Positions 8,934 through 16,839 of a DNA stretch of 64,000 nt are shown piece by piece (the stretch's first letter is position 1; the number at the start of each line of letters is the position of its first letter). The notes below the pieces were generated by a model. The model was not told the origin of the DNA. It worked only from the letters and a program-made list of their open reading frames with translations, and made no database searches. The stretch comes from Clostridium sp. 1001271st1 H5 (GTDB lineage Bacteria > Bacillota > Clostridia > Lachnospirales > Lachnospiraceae): contig NZ_SPHO01000003.1 of assembly GCF_005845215.1 (NCBI RefSeq), forward strand, positions 1 to 64,000, in the 5' to 3' direction. The position numbers were made by a program, and so were the translations under genes.

Positions 8934-8958
8934 ACGTAAAATGGAAGGAAGAAGACCC

Positions 8959-9846
8959 ATGAAAGTAATTGGACTGGGAGATAATGTAGTGGACATGTAT
9001 ATGGACAGACATATCATGTATCCCGGCGGTAATGCCATGAATTTTGCTGTATATGCAGGCATGATGGGCACAGAGGCAGCATATCTGGGTGTCTTTGGTT
9101 CTGACCTGGCAGCTGCCCATGTTCACAATACGGCCTTAGAACTGGGGCTGGATTTGTCACACTGCCGGTATGAAGACGGGGAAAATGGATATTCCCAAGT
9201 GAAGCTGGAGGATGGGGACCGGGTATTTACCGGCTCTAATAAAGGAGGCGTGCTGAGGGAACATCCCTTAAAACTCAGCAAACTGGATTATGAGTACCTG
9301 TCCGGTTTTGATATCGTACATACCAGTATGTTCAGCTATGTAGAACAGGAGATGGCCAATCTGCGGCAATGGTGCGGTTTCATATCCCTGGATTTTTCCA
9401 ACCGGTTCCAGAAAAATCATCTTAGGACATACTGCCCATACATTGACTGCGCATGTCTTTCCTGCAGCCATATGGAGGAGGCGGATATCCTGGAACTGAT
9501 GGAGGATATTATGGACGCCGGATGCCGGCATATCGTCATAGCTACCAGAGGGAGCAGGGGAGCCGTGGTCATGGTGGATGGCCAGATATACCGCCAGTCC
9601 CCATATCTGATAAAAGCAGTGGATACGATGGGTGCAGGAGATTCATTTATAACCAGATTTCTGGTGGGATATTGCGATGGAATGAGGTGGGCTGCTGATT
9701 TCCCGGCAGAGTCAGGCATACATGGATTAACAGAGGCAGGCATATATCAGCAGCATCTGGTACGCATATGTCTTAGCCAGGCCGCCGTTTTTTCGTCCGG
9801 CACATGTAAGCAGGACGGTGCCTTTGGATACGGAAAAGAGTGGTAA
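8959..9846 (+). CDS. FrlD-like PfkB-family sugar-amine kinase, paralogue 1
   Basis: 295-residue ribokinase/PfkB protein. I chose ATG 8959 because GGAAGGAAGA lies just upstream; the frame is open from 8902. N-terminal GDNVVD and YPGGNAMN (about residues 7-28) and C-terminal DTMGAGDSF with catalytic Asp228 match E. coli FrlD (fructoselysine 6-kinase). It should phosphorylate the imported Amadori compound at C6 to make the substrate of a SIS deglycase. It is the last gene before a terminator and so closes the main operon. The GAGDSF is followed by ITRF rather than the common IAGF. Confidence 0.8.
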   Translation: MKVIGLGDNVVDMYMDRHIMYPGGNAMNFAVYAGMMGTEAAYLGVFGSDLAAAHVHNTALELGLDLSHCRYEDGENGYSQVKLEDGDRVFTGSNKGGVLREHPLKLSKLDYEYLSGFDIVHTSMFSYVEQEMANLRQWCGFISLDFSNRFQKNHLRTYCPYIDCACLSCSHMEEADILELMEDIMDAGCRHIVIATRGSRGAVVMVDGQIYRQSPYLIKAVDTMGAGDSFITRFLVGYCDGMRWAADFPAESGIHGLTEAGIYQQHLVRICLSQAAVFSSGTCKQDGAFGYGKEW

Positions 9847-9883
9847 AACAGAGGGGCTGCATTCAACAGCCCCCTGTTGTTTC
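9847..9883 (+). terminator. Terminator of the main catabolic operon
   Basis: Stem AACAGAGGGGCTG (9847-9859) pairs with CAGCCCCCTGTT (9867-9878) around a 7-nt loop, followed by GTTTC. It lies directly after the kinase stop codon. Confidence 0.6.
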
Positions 9884-9947
9884 ATAAATCCGGTACAACC
9901 GGATTAGAAGTCAGACAGCCGAATACCGGTGGCAGAAGAGGAACAAA

Positions 9948-10751
9948 TCAGATGGGGATGAAGGAGGGCGTGCGTCTTGTAAAACGGGCAATATGCCGGA
10001 AACCGCATTCCTCGAGGAATTTTGATGCCAGGTCAAAATGGCTGGCCACATCTCCGGCATTGTGGGAGTCAGACCCCACTGTGATGATAGTTCCGCCCAA
10101 CTGATGATACAGCTTTAGTATATCAGCGGATGGGTATCCGTCACAGGGATGCTGCCGGAACCCGGAGGTGTTTAGTTCCAGGCCCTTGCCTCTTTGAATG
10201 AGCACCTTGAGTATTTTTTCAATGGCAGGCATATAAACATCAGAGCAGTCCGGCAGTCCATATCTGGAGGTATGACGTTTTACCAAATCCAGATGGCCCA
10301 GACAGTCAAAGTCGCCTGTTAAGGCCAGACGGTAAAGGCCGGAGTAATATTCACCTGCAATTTCGAGATAGTTATCCTGGGAAAAAGTGAATTGGGAGAG
10401 GTCTGTATTATGAAGTTTATGGACAGAACCTATGACATAATCCCATGGGTGGTTTTTAAGGACCGCGGCAGCATATTCCGGCTGAAGGTACATCTGGCCC
10501 AGCTCCAGTCCGTATTTGACGGTCAGCCTGCCATCAAAAATTTCTCTGCATTGGCTGAGAGTGTCCAGATAATGGCTGATATAGGACGGAGTGAAGGTAG
10601 TATGGATTTTACCAAAGTCAAGGAATTCATAGTGGTCTGTGATGGCGATTTCTATCAGGCCTTTCTGAACGGCTGAAATGCACATTTCCTTCATGGAGGA
10701 GGATGCGTCAGGTGAAATGCTGCTGTGTGTATGGTAGTCAAATTGTATCAT
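9948..10751 (-). CDS. PHP-domain histidinol-phosphatase-like protein (HisJ family)
   Basis: 267-residue PHP phosphoesterase of the HisJ/YtvP type. N-terminal YHTHSSISPD gives the HxH metal pair (His7, His9), with ITDHYEF near residue 40 and SDSHNAG near the C-terminus. The ATG follows AAAGGAG on the minus strand. No histidine biosynthesis gene lies nearby. It is divergent from the third SIS gene and shares a 75-bp promoter region with it, so it may act as a sugar-phosphate phosphatase in the island rather than in histidine synthesis. The family call is firm; the substrate is inferred. Confidence 0.75.
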   Translation of the reverse strand: MIQFDYHTHSSISPDASSSMKEMCISAVQKGLIEIAITDHYEFLDFGKIHTTFTPSYISHYLDTLSQCREIFDGRLTVKYGLELGQMYLQPEYAAAVLKNHPWDYVIGSVHKLHNTDLSQFTFSQDNYLEIAGEYYSGLYRLALTGDFDCLGHLDLVKRHTSRYGLPDCSDVYMPAIEKILKVLIQRGKGLELNTSGFRQHPCDGYPSADILKLYHQLGGTIITVGSDSHNAGDVASHFDLASKFLEECGFRHIARFTRRTPSFIPI

Positions 10752-10775
10752 GGTGGTCTCCTTTGCTTATTTGAT

Positions 10776-10801
10776 ATGACGATATAATACATTATATAAT
10801 G
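10776..10801. promoter_or_regulatory. Divergent promoter region with palindromes
   Basis: TATAAT at 10783-10788 is a likely -10 for the plus-strand SIS gene. ATGACGATAT (10776-10785) matches the island palindrome at 8 of 10 positions and overlaps that box. CATTATATAATG (10790-10801) is a second, perfect palindrome at the expected transcript start. Confidence 0.45.
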
Positions 10802-10825
10802 AAAAGGACGAAAGGGAAAGTGAAA

Positions 10826-11800
10826 ATGAAGGAATTAGTAAAAAAAGTTATTAAAATGCGGGAACAGCAGGGAGGAATCAGGAGTGTGGCCTGGATTGCC
10901 GCCGGAGGCTCTTATGGAGGTTTTTATCCGGCACAGTATTTCATGGACCATGAGTCGGCGGGTATTCGTTCCCAGATGTATACCAGCAATGAATTTGTGT
11001 TTGCCCCGCCTAAATACTGCGGTCCCAATACACTGGCTGTTATCTGTTCCATGAGGGGAACTCCTGAGACTTGTGAGGCTGCCCGGATTGCGAAAGAACT
11101 GGGGGCTGTTACGGTGGGACTGTACGTGCAGGATTCGCTTCTCACGGAGGTTTGTGATTTTAAGCTTCAATACCAGAGCATTGCTCTGGATGAAAGCAGC
11201 CAGGACCAGGTTAATTCCAGCATAGGCCTTAAGCTGGCCATGACCCTGCTGGAAGAAACGGAAGGTTATGCCGGTTATGAGGATGCCATGGCTGCCTTTT
11301 CGATTTTAGATGATGTTTACAGAAAGGCAGTGGACTATGCAGCGCCCCTGGCTCAGAAATGGGCCTGGAAAAACAAGGACCAGAAAACCATCTATGTAAT
11401 GGGCAGCGGACCGGCCATGGGCTCAGCCTATATATTTTCCATCTGCAATATTATGGAAATGCTCCAAATTGATTCTCCTACCGTAAACTGCTGTGAGTTT
11501 TTTCATGGACCGTTTGAGGTCCTGGATAAGTCTGTCTCCGTATTCTTACTTGTGGCGGAGGGGAGGACCAGGCCGGCAGACGAGAGGGCAATTACCTTCC
11601 TGAAAAAATATGGCGGTGACCAGGTTTACATTCTGGATGCGAAGGAATTGGGAATTAACCGGATAAAAGATTCAGTATGCGAATATTTTAACCATCTTAT
11701 ATTTTCACCGGTTCTTAATAATGTATATATGAGAGCCCTGTCCTTTGCTTCTAAGAAGGATTATAATACCAGAAGGTATATGTGGAAAGTAGAATATTAA
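10826..11800 (+). CDS. FrlB-like SIS-domain sugar-amine-6-phosphate deglycase, paralogue 3
   Basis: 324-residue double-SIS protein. I chose ATG 10826, preceded by AGGGAAAG; the upstream ATG at 10799 lies inside a palindrome and lacks a site. Glu211 and His227 (in FFHG) keep the 16-residue FraB spacing, and the tail is RRYMWKVEY. It is closer to paralogue 2 than to paralogue 1. It stands alone, with a bidirectional terminator after it, and is divergent from the PHP phosphatase. The deglycase family is well supported, substrate unknown. Confidence 0.83.
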   Translation: MKELVKKVIKMREQQGGIRSVAWIAAGGSYGGFYPAQYFMDHESAGIRSQMYTSNEFVFAPPKYCGPNTLAVICSMRGTPETCEAARIAKELGAVTVGLYVQDSLLTEVCDFKLQYQSIALDESSQDQVNSSIGLKLAMTLLEETEGYAGYEDAMAAFSILDDVYRKAVDYAAPLAQKWAWKNKDQKTIYVMGSGPAMGSAYIFSICNIMEMLQIDSPTVNCCEFFHGPFEVLDKSVSVFLLVAEGRTRPADERAITFLKKYGGDQVYILDAKELGINRIKDSVCEYFNHLIFSPVLNNVYMRALSFASKKDYNTRRYMWKVEY

Positions 11801-11813
11801 CAGATTAATAAAG

Positions 11814-11860
11814 AAAAAAGGGAAGCGTTCTGCGGCTGGCCGCGGATGCTTCCCTTTTTC
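11814..11860. terminator. Bidirectional terminator between convergent genes
   Basis: Stem AAAAAGGGAAGC with GCTTCCCTTTTT encloses an inner GCGG/CCGC stem. A-rich and T-rich flanks allow it to serve both the SIS gene and the minus-strand epimerase. Confidence 0.8.
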
Positions 11861-11875
11861 CAGGAAGAATGTGTA

Positions 11876-12703
11876 TCAGATGAACCCTCTGGCAGTAAAC
11901 CAGCCAATACTCTGGGCATAGGCCGGTTCGGGATTCTCATGGTACCGGTCGCTTAATATTTCAAGCGTCAGGTACTGGTCATAGCCGAAGCTGTTTAAAT
12001 CGTTCATATATTGTTCCAGGGGCAGAATTCCGTCACCCAGTGCCAGATGACCTCCCGGCATCCCATCGACAAAGTGTACATGCTGTATTGTATTACCCAT
12101 GGCCTCCAGATATTCCCTGGGGCCTTCCCCCACACGGGCAGCCATGTCCACATCCACCATTGCCTTCAGGTAAGGGCCTTCAACCTCATCCATCATGTTT
12201 TTGAGCTGTGCGGCTGTTACACATAGATTGGTCGTTGTTCTGGTAAGGTGCTCCAGCATAATTACAGTACCCATCTTTCCCGCATATTCAGCTAACTCTA
12301 AAAGGGATTCACGGCAGCGTTTCCACGCCTCGTCCCGGGACTCATTCCGGTAGCCCTGGCCGATTGTAACAAGGGTCCTGGGGGACTCCATCTGACTGGC
12401 AATTTCCAGAGAGCGTTTCAAATAGCGGAGGCTCCACGCATGAATAGTCTTATCCCGGGAAGCGATGTTCACAGGATACATACATTGCTCCGGGGTGTAG
12501 CAGATGACCTGTAAATCATGTTTACGTATCTTTTTGACGATTTTCTCAACATCAGAGACAGAACATTCATCCTGATAAAGGTGTGGGCCGGCGCCCCAGA
12601 ATTCGATGTTGGTCTGCTCCAGCCGGTTCATGGATTCTAAAAAATAGTCCAGGCTGTATAGACCGTAGGAATAGTTACCGCACACAATACTGCTCCTGTT
12701 CAT
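11876..12703 (-). CDS. FrlC-like sugar-amine epimerase (TIM barrel), paralogue 3
   Basis: 275 residues with the family TPEQ-YP stretch near residue 70 and likely metal ligands Glu151, Asp184, His210 and Glu248. The start is preceded by AAGGAGG on the minus strand. It is transcribed alone, away from the second kinase at 12912, from a promoter that carries an island palindrome between its -35 and -10 boxes. It completes a set of three epimerases alongside three deglycases and two kinases. Confidence 0.75.
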   Translation of the reverse strand: MNRSSIVCGNYSYGLYSLDYFLESMNRLEQTNIEFWGAGPHLYQDECSVSDVEKIVKKIRKHDLQVICYTPEQCMYPVNIASRDKTIHAWSLRYLKRSLEIASQMESPRTLVTIGQGYRNESRDEAWKRCRESLLELAEYAGKMGTVIMLEHLTRTTTNLCVTAAQLKNMMDEVEGPYLKAMVDVDMAARVGEGPREYLEAMGNTIQHVHFVDGMPGGHLALGDGILPLEQYMNDLNSFGYDQYLTLEILSDRYHENPEPAYAQSIGWFTARGFI

Positions 12704-12760
12704 AGATAGTCCTCCTTGTATCTTGTTGTAGCCAGACTTGAAATGTATGACTGTGATTAT

Positions 12761-12789
12761 ATTGTATCATAACGTCATAATATTATCAA
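12761..12789 (-). promoter_or_regulatory. Promoter of epimerase paralogue 3 with internal operator
   Basis: On the minus strand TTGATA (12784-12789) and TACAAT (12761-12766) are 17 bp apart. ATAACGTCAT (12769-12778), one mismatch from the island palindrome, fills the spacer, a classic repressor position. Confidence 0.65.
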
Positions 12790-12828
12790 TTAATTTATTA
12801 GATTATCACTAGAATATATGGGAAACAG

Positions 12829-12889
12829 TTGACATGATATTGTGACGATGTTATACTGTAATTAAACAATATGTTATATAACGTTATAA
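12829..12889 (+). promoter_or_regulatory. Promoter and operator of the second FrlD-like kinase
   Basis: TTGACA (12829-12834) and TATACT (12852-12857) are 17 bp apart, a near-consensus sigma-A promoter. The palindrome GTTATATAAC (12873-12882) and the exact island core ATAACGTTAT (12878-12887) overlap just downstream of the expected start, where a bound repressor would block transcription. Confidence 0.7.
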
Positions 12890-12911
12890 TAATGGGCAGG
12901 AGGATTTGGTT

Positions 12912-13697
12912 ATGAACATGGCGGCAATTGGTTTTTGCTGTATTGACGTGTACGAGAATATCGGTAGAAGGTATGCTACAGGAAATGGGGTTGACTGTAT
13001 TGTCCATCTGGCAAGGCGCGGGGTGTCTACTGCAGTGGTATCGGTAGTGGGAACCGATGAATATGGAAAGGAGATGTTTGATTTATGCCGGGAATACGGC
13101 ATGGATACGTCACACCTGCAGATGAAGGAGGGAAAGACCTCCGTTTACAGAATGGCTTTGAAAGATGGTGTGGACAGGGTACATCTGGAGAACATACCCG
13201 GCGTAATGGAAAACTATGTTCCAACCCGCAAAGATATTGAATATACAAAGACGTTTGATTATGTTCATACAGATTTAACCGGAAAGGTTCTCCATCTTCT
13301 CCCGGAGTTTAAAGAAGCGGGATGTAAGGTCATCTTTGATTTCTCTGTCAATAAAGATGAGGCAAACATGGAAAAAATACTGCCATATGTACATTGTGCA
13401 TTTTTTTCCTGCGAGAAGAAGACGCCGGAAATCAAGGATTTCCTGATAAAGGCCAAGTCGTACGGACCTGATTACGTAGTTGCAACCTTTGGGGAAGAAG
13501 GCAGCATGTGTTACGACGGAACCCGGTTTTATGAGCATGGAATCAATGTAGTGCCTGTGGTCAATACAGTGGGGGCAGGGGATTCGTTCATAGCCGGCTT
13601 TACCTGGGGCCTTATGACAGGAAAGAAAATAGAGGATTGTCTTGGGGAGGGGGCCATATTGTCCGCGCAGATTGTACAAAAGTTCAATCCTTATTGA
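12912..13697 (+). CDS. FrlD-like PfkB-family sugar-amine kinase, paralogue 2
   Basis: 261 residues, the length of E. coli FrlD. I chose ATG 12912, 8 bases after AGGAGG (12898-12903); the frame opens at a TTG at 12906. Motifs are IGFCCIDVY at the N-terminus and NTVGAGDSFIAGF at the C-terminus with catalytic Asp224. It has a strong promoter with two overlapping candidate operators and lies just upstream of the GntR regulator. It should phosphorylate an imported sugar amine in the cytoplasm; it is more canonical than paralogue 1. Confidence 0.82.
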   Translation: MNMAAIGFCCIDVYENIGRRYATGNGVDCIVHLARRGVSTAVVSVVGTDEYGKEMFDLCREYGMDTSHLQMKEGKTSVYRMALKDGVDRVHLENIPGVMENYVPTRKDIEYTKTFDYVHTDLTGKVLHLLPEFKEAGCKVIFDFSVNKDEANMEKILPYVHCAFFSCEKKTPEIKDFLIKAKSYGPDYVVATFGEEGSMCYDGTRFYEHGINVVPVVNTVGAGDSFIAGFTWGLMTGKKIEDCLGEGAILSAQIVQKFNPY

Positions 13698-13804
13698 TAG
13701 AAAAATCCCCCTGCCTTCATTGATTTTTATGTTTTAAGATGTTATACTTCCATTAGTAACATCATAAAGTGATGCGCCTGTGGCAGACAATAGGGAGAAT
13801 TCGT

Positions 13805-14521
13805 ATGAGCAAGTTAAACAAAAATTCAAGCGTTCCTCTGTACCAGCAGTTGGTAGATGAAATTAAGTCCCAGATAGACAGTGGTGTATTAAAGGAAAAT
13901 GACCGTATTATGACAGAAACCGAGTTGAGTGAGGAATATGAGGTCAGCCGAATAACGGTGCGCAAAGCCATATCCATACTTGTAGATGAGGATTATCTGG
14001 TAAAGCAGCAGGGAATAGGGACTTTTGTAGGGGTCAGAAAGCTGAGCCGGTCCATCAATTCTTTCATGGGTTTTACGCAGTTCTGTGAAGCCATGGGCAA
14101 AAAAGCATCCTCCGTGCTTTTAATTGCCGATTCAATCGAGGCCACAATCAGTGAATGCAGGAAACTGGACATTCCGGAAGGAAGCAGGGTCATACGCATT
14201 AAAAGGGTCAGGTATTGTGACGGTATGCCTGTGATAGTGGAGGAGAATAAATTTCCATCAAAGTACTCTTTTTTGATTGCAGAAGATTTGACAGGTTCTA
14301 TCTATGAAATACTGGGTGAGCATGGAATATATCCCGTAGGCGGAACCAAAGTAATTGATGTGTGCTATGCCACGGAGGAAGAGCAGAAGCTTCTGAATCT
14401 GGAGCCACACCAGGCATTGCTTCTTCAGAGGGATACTGCACACAATGCTGAGGGTGAGCCAATCCATATTTGTAAACAGGTAGTGAATCCGGTGCGCTAT
14501 AAGGTAGAAATCAACTGGTAA
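13805..14521 (+). CDS. GntR/HutC-type transcriptional regulator with UTRA domain
   Basis: 238 residues. Residues about 10-75 form the winged-helix GntR domain (VPLYQQLVDEIKSQI, then the SRITVRKAI recognition helix), and about 95-235 the UTRA effector domain that usually binds a phosphorylated sugar. I chose ATG 13805, 6 bases after AGGGAGA. FrlR-type regulators of fructoselysine operons belong to this subfamily, so it is the probable controller of the island through the ATAACGTTAT-like palindromes. A weaker copy (AAGATGTTAT, 13736-13745) lies before its own gene, consistent with autoregulation. Confidence 0.85.
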   Translation: MSKLNKNSSVPLYQQLVDEIKSQIDSGVLKENDRIMTETELSEEYEVSRITVRKAISILVDEDYLVKQQGIGTFVGVRKLSRSINSFMGFTQFCEAMGKKASSVLLIADSIEATISECRKLDIPEGSRVIRIKRVRYCDGMPVIVEENKFPSKYSFLIAEDLTGSIYEILGEHGIYPVGGTKVIDVCYATEEEQKLLNLEPHQALLLQRDTAHNAEGEPIHICKQVVNPVRYKVEINW

Positions 14522-14624
14522 TATCAGTCCTCAAAACCAAAAGGGCGGCTGCATTTTTGGGGCGGCTCTTTTTTGATATCCTGACAGACTGCCTGCAGCG
14601 ATATAACAGGACAAAATTAAGAAT

Positions 14625-14684
14625 AAAAAATCTCCCCGGAGAAGCGGGATAAGTTTCATCTGCGCTCTCAGGGGAGGTTTTTAT
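14625..14684. terminator. Bidirectional terminator between the two GntR regulators
   Basis: AAAAAATCTCCCC pairs with GGGGAGGTTTTT, with a further GGAGA/TCTC pairing inside. It overlaps the 3' end of the minus-strand FCD regulator. Confidence 0.65.
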
Positions 14685-15361
14685 TATTGCACAAAATATT
14701 CAGGATAAACCTTTACCAGCTCCGACTTCTCCACCCTGTGGCGTGTAAGGTGGCGGGTCATCAGCATCTCAGCCAGTTCTGCATCGCGCCGCTCAATGGC
14801 ATATAGAATGTTTTCGTGGTCCTCCACAGTCTTATCAGGCTTGACGGTCTTTAACGAAAGAGTCCGGAGACGGTCAAAATGCACCATCTGGGAATGTATG
14901 ATTTCATAAGTGCGGGCTTTGTCCACGGAATGGAAGAGGAGCTTGTGGAACTCATTATCCAGTTCAAAGAGCCGTTCCGGCTTACCTTCCTTCAGGGTCT
15001 CCCCTTCCTTTTTTAGATTCTCTTTCAGTTTGTCCATGTATTCCTGGGAAATGCCTTCGCAGGCCAGCTTTAACACTGCATTTTCCAGCACCAGGCGCAT
15101 GAACCGGGATTCTTCAATCAGTTCATAGTCAATCTTGGCGATATAGCTGCCTTTCTGGGGCTGTATCTCCACCAGCCCCACCTTGCTCAGTTCAATGAGG
15201 GCTTCACGCACAGGGGTGCGGGAGAGCTGCAGGACGGCGGAAAGCTCATTTTCGCTTACCGCGCTTCCAGGAGCCAGCTCCAGATTGATAATATTATATT
15301 GAAGGACCCTCAGGGCGTAGGTCCGGGCATTCTCAGCAGACAGCCTTTCCAGTACTTTCAT
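14684..15361 (-). CDS. GntR-family regulator with FCD domain (TRAP locus A)
   Basis: 225 residues. An N-terminal winged helix (recognition segment SRTPVREALIEL, about residues 51-62) is followed by an all-helical FCD ligand domain of the FadR class with likely metal-binding histidines (Asp110, His114, His163 region). It is transcribed away from the zinc dehydrogenase and TRAP genes. The palindrome CTAGTATACTAC at 15417-15428 in its own upstream region recurs in the dehydrogenase and TRAP promoters, so it probably controls locus A in response to a sugar acid. Confidence 0.82.
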   Translation of the reverse strand: MKVLERLSAENARTYALRVLQYNIINLELAPGSAVSENELSAVLQLSRTPVREALIELSKVGLVEIQPQKGSYIAKIDYELIEESRFMRLVLENAVLKLACEGISQEYMDKLKENLKKEGETLKEGKPERLFELDNEFHKLLFHSVDKARTYEIIHSQMVHFDRLRTLSLKTVKPDKTVEDHENILYAIERRDAELAEMLMTRHLTRHRVEKSELVKVYPEYFVQ

Positions 15362-15416
15362 GTGTTCCTCCTTGCTTTTAAATCCTTTAACATACCAGCA
15401 TACTCTATGTTATGTA

Positions 15417-15428
15417 CTAGTATACTAC
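15417..15428. promoter_or_regulatory. Candidate operator upstream of FCD regulator A
   Basis: CTAGTATACTAC matches CTNGTATACNAG except for the last base. Related sites lie at 16575-16586 and 16706-16717. Confidence 0.5.
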
Positions 15429-15503
15429 CGAAAGCACGGATAGGCTATCATTATTTACCAGAAGGTCATCCATTTAATTACAGTTCATCCTTCCGGGATG
15501 CAG

Positions 15504-16526
15504 CTAAAAATCAAAGGTCAGGACTACTTTGCGGATGGACGGGTCGTGGGAGTCCACGAAATCAAATGCTTCCTGAGCCCTTGTCAGGGGAAAGGTGTGG
15601 GATACACTTCCGGTCAGATTAAGCTTCCCTTCCCTGATTAAGTCAATGGCTCTGCCGAACATCCTGTTCTGAAGGCGGGAACCCCTTACATCCAGCTCCT
15701 TTGAAGTGATGAGAAATTGGTTGATTTCAGTGGGAGAGGTGGAAAATCCCATGGTGATGACCCGCCCTGCGTTGCCGGTAGCCTTCAGCAGACGAATCAG
15801 GGAATCGCTTCCGCAGACAGCGTCTATGGACACCGTGGCACCGTGCCCATGGGTGTATTCCTTTACCTTTTCCTCCAGATTTTCTTTTAATACATTGATG
15901 GTGTGGGCGGCTCCTGCGGATTTTGCCCCTTCTAATTTTTCATCCACAACGTCTGCCACTATAATATAGCCGCAGAGCAGCCGTGCAATTTTTAAAATGG
16001 AGCTTCCCAATGCGCCGCATCCGTAAATGAGGAGCAGGTCATCCTTTTTAAGCTCCGCCCTGGTGCAGGACTGGATGGCAATGGTGGCAGGCTCAATCAT
16101 CACGGCATCCGTATCTGAGATGGAATCAGGCAGCAGATAGCAGTCCTGTTCCGGAACTGCAATATATTCCCTGTATCCTCCATCTATATGGACTCCCCTT
16201 ACAGCCAGACTGTCGCAGACATTTCCTCTGCCTATGCGGCAGGGATAACAGTGACCGCAGCTTGTAACCTGATTGACAATAACCCGGTCGCCCGGATGAA
16301 GGGAAACGGCAGAGGAGCCTGATTCTTCTACCACGCCCACCATTTCATGCCCGATGATTCTGGGATAGGTTGCAGCTGCATTGGTGCCGTGGTAAATGCC
16401 CACATCCGAACCGCAGATACCGGCGGCAGTCATGCGTACCAATATATTGTTTTCTTCTGTTACGGATGGTTTGGCAATGTCGATTACACGTAATGTGTTT
16501 GGGTTTAAAATCTGTACTGCTTTCAT
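15504..16526 (-). CDS. Zinc-dependent medium-chain alcohol dehydrogenase, possible L-gulonate 5-dehydrogenase
   Basis: 340 residues, MDR/zinc-ADH superfamily. The catalytic zinc site is in GICGSD (Cys38) and GHE (His60/Glu61 region), the structural zinc lobe is CGHCYPC-RGNVC (about residues 92-106) and the nucleotide fold is GCGALG. It resembles RspB/LgoD-type hexonate dehydrogenases. The neighbours (FCD regulator, TRAP transporter, UxuB-like reductase) fit oxidation of L-gulonate to fructuronate, but sorbitol- or threonine-dehydrogenase-like substrates cannot be excluded. It has its own TTGACA promoter with an operator over the -10. Confidence 0.7.
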   Translation of the reverse strand: MKAVQILNPNTLRVIDIAKPSVTEENNILVRMTAAGICGSDVGIYHGTNAAATYPRIIGHEMVGVVEESGSSAVSLHPGDRVIVNQVTSCGHCYPCRIGRGNVCDSLAVRGVHIDGGYREYIAVPEQDCYLLPDSISDTDAVMIEPATIAIQSCTRAELKKDDLLLIYGCGALGSSILKIARLLCGYIIVADVVDEKLEGAKSAGAAHTINVLKENLEEKVKEYTHGHGATVSIDAVCGSDSLIRLLKATGNAGRVITMGFSTSPTEINQFLITSKELDVRGSRLQNRMFGRAIDLIREGKLNLTGSVSHTFPLTRAQEAFDFVDSHDPSIRKVVLTFDF

Positions 16527-16574
16527 ATTGAATGTTCTCCTTTTTTGGCCCGGCGTGTGCGGAGAACTTACATA

Positions 16575-16608
16575 CTTGTATACTAGTTAATGCGCGGAAA
16601 AATGTCAA
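16575..16608 (-). promoter_or_regulatory. Promoter of the zinc dehydrogenase with operator over the -10
   Basis: On the minus strand TTGACA (16603-16608) and TAGTAT (16580-16585) are 17 bp apart. CTTGTATACTAG (16575-16586), a near-perfect palindrome, covers the -10 box. Confidence 0.7.
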
Positions 16609-16675
16609 GTATTTTATGCGTTAAGAAAAAATAATGGTATAAATATACAAAAATGCACCAAAAATATTGGATATA

Positions 16676-16717
16676 TTTACATATTGCAAGATTTTAGCTT
16701 ATATACTACCATACAAG
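16676..16717 (+). promoter_or_regulatory. Promoter of TRAP operon A with operator at the transcript start
   Basis: TTTACA (16676-16681) and TTATAT (16699-16704) are 17 bp apart. CTACCATACAAG (16706-16717), 10 of 12 matches to CTNGTATACNAG, lies at the expected start site. Confidence 0.5.
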
Positions 16718-16839
16718 TAGGACGCGATACACCAGAAATATCGTATCCCGCAAACTAAATATAGCCGGTATAATTATGGAATGACGTGTGCGGAAACTTG
16801 AGGAAACTTTGATTAATTACATTTAGGAGGGTTTCACTT

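Larger units (their letters stand above)
16527..16839. other. 313-bp divergent regulatory region of TRAP locus A
   Basis: AT-rich region between the minus-strand dehydrogenase and the plus-strand TRAP operon. It holds two divergent promoters, two copies of the CTNGTATACNAG-type operator and the AGGAGGG ribosome site of the binding-protein gene. I see no coding sequence. Confidence 0.7.

Noticed and set aside
14533..14576. Possible terminator after the GntR/HutC gene
   Set aside because: The 5' part (AAAAGGGCGGCTGCAT) resembles the arm of the terminator at 21436 but the complementary 3' arm is missing, so no stable stem forms.
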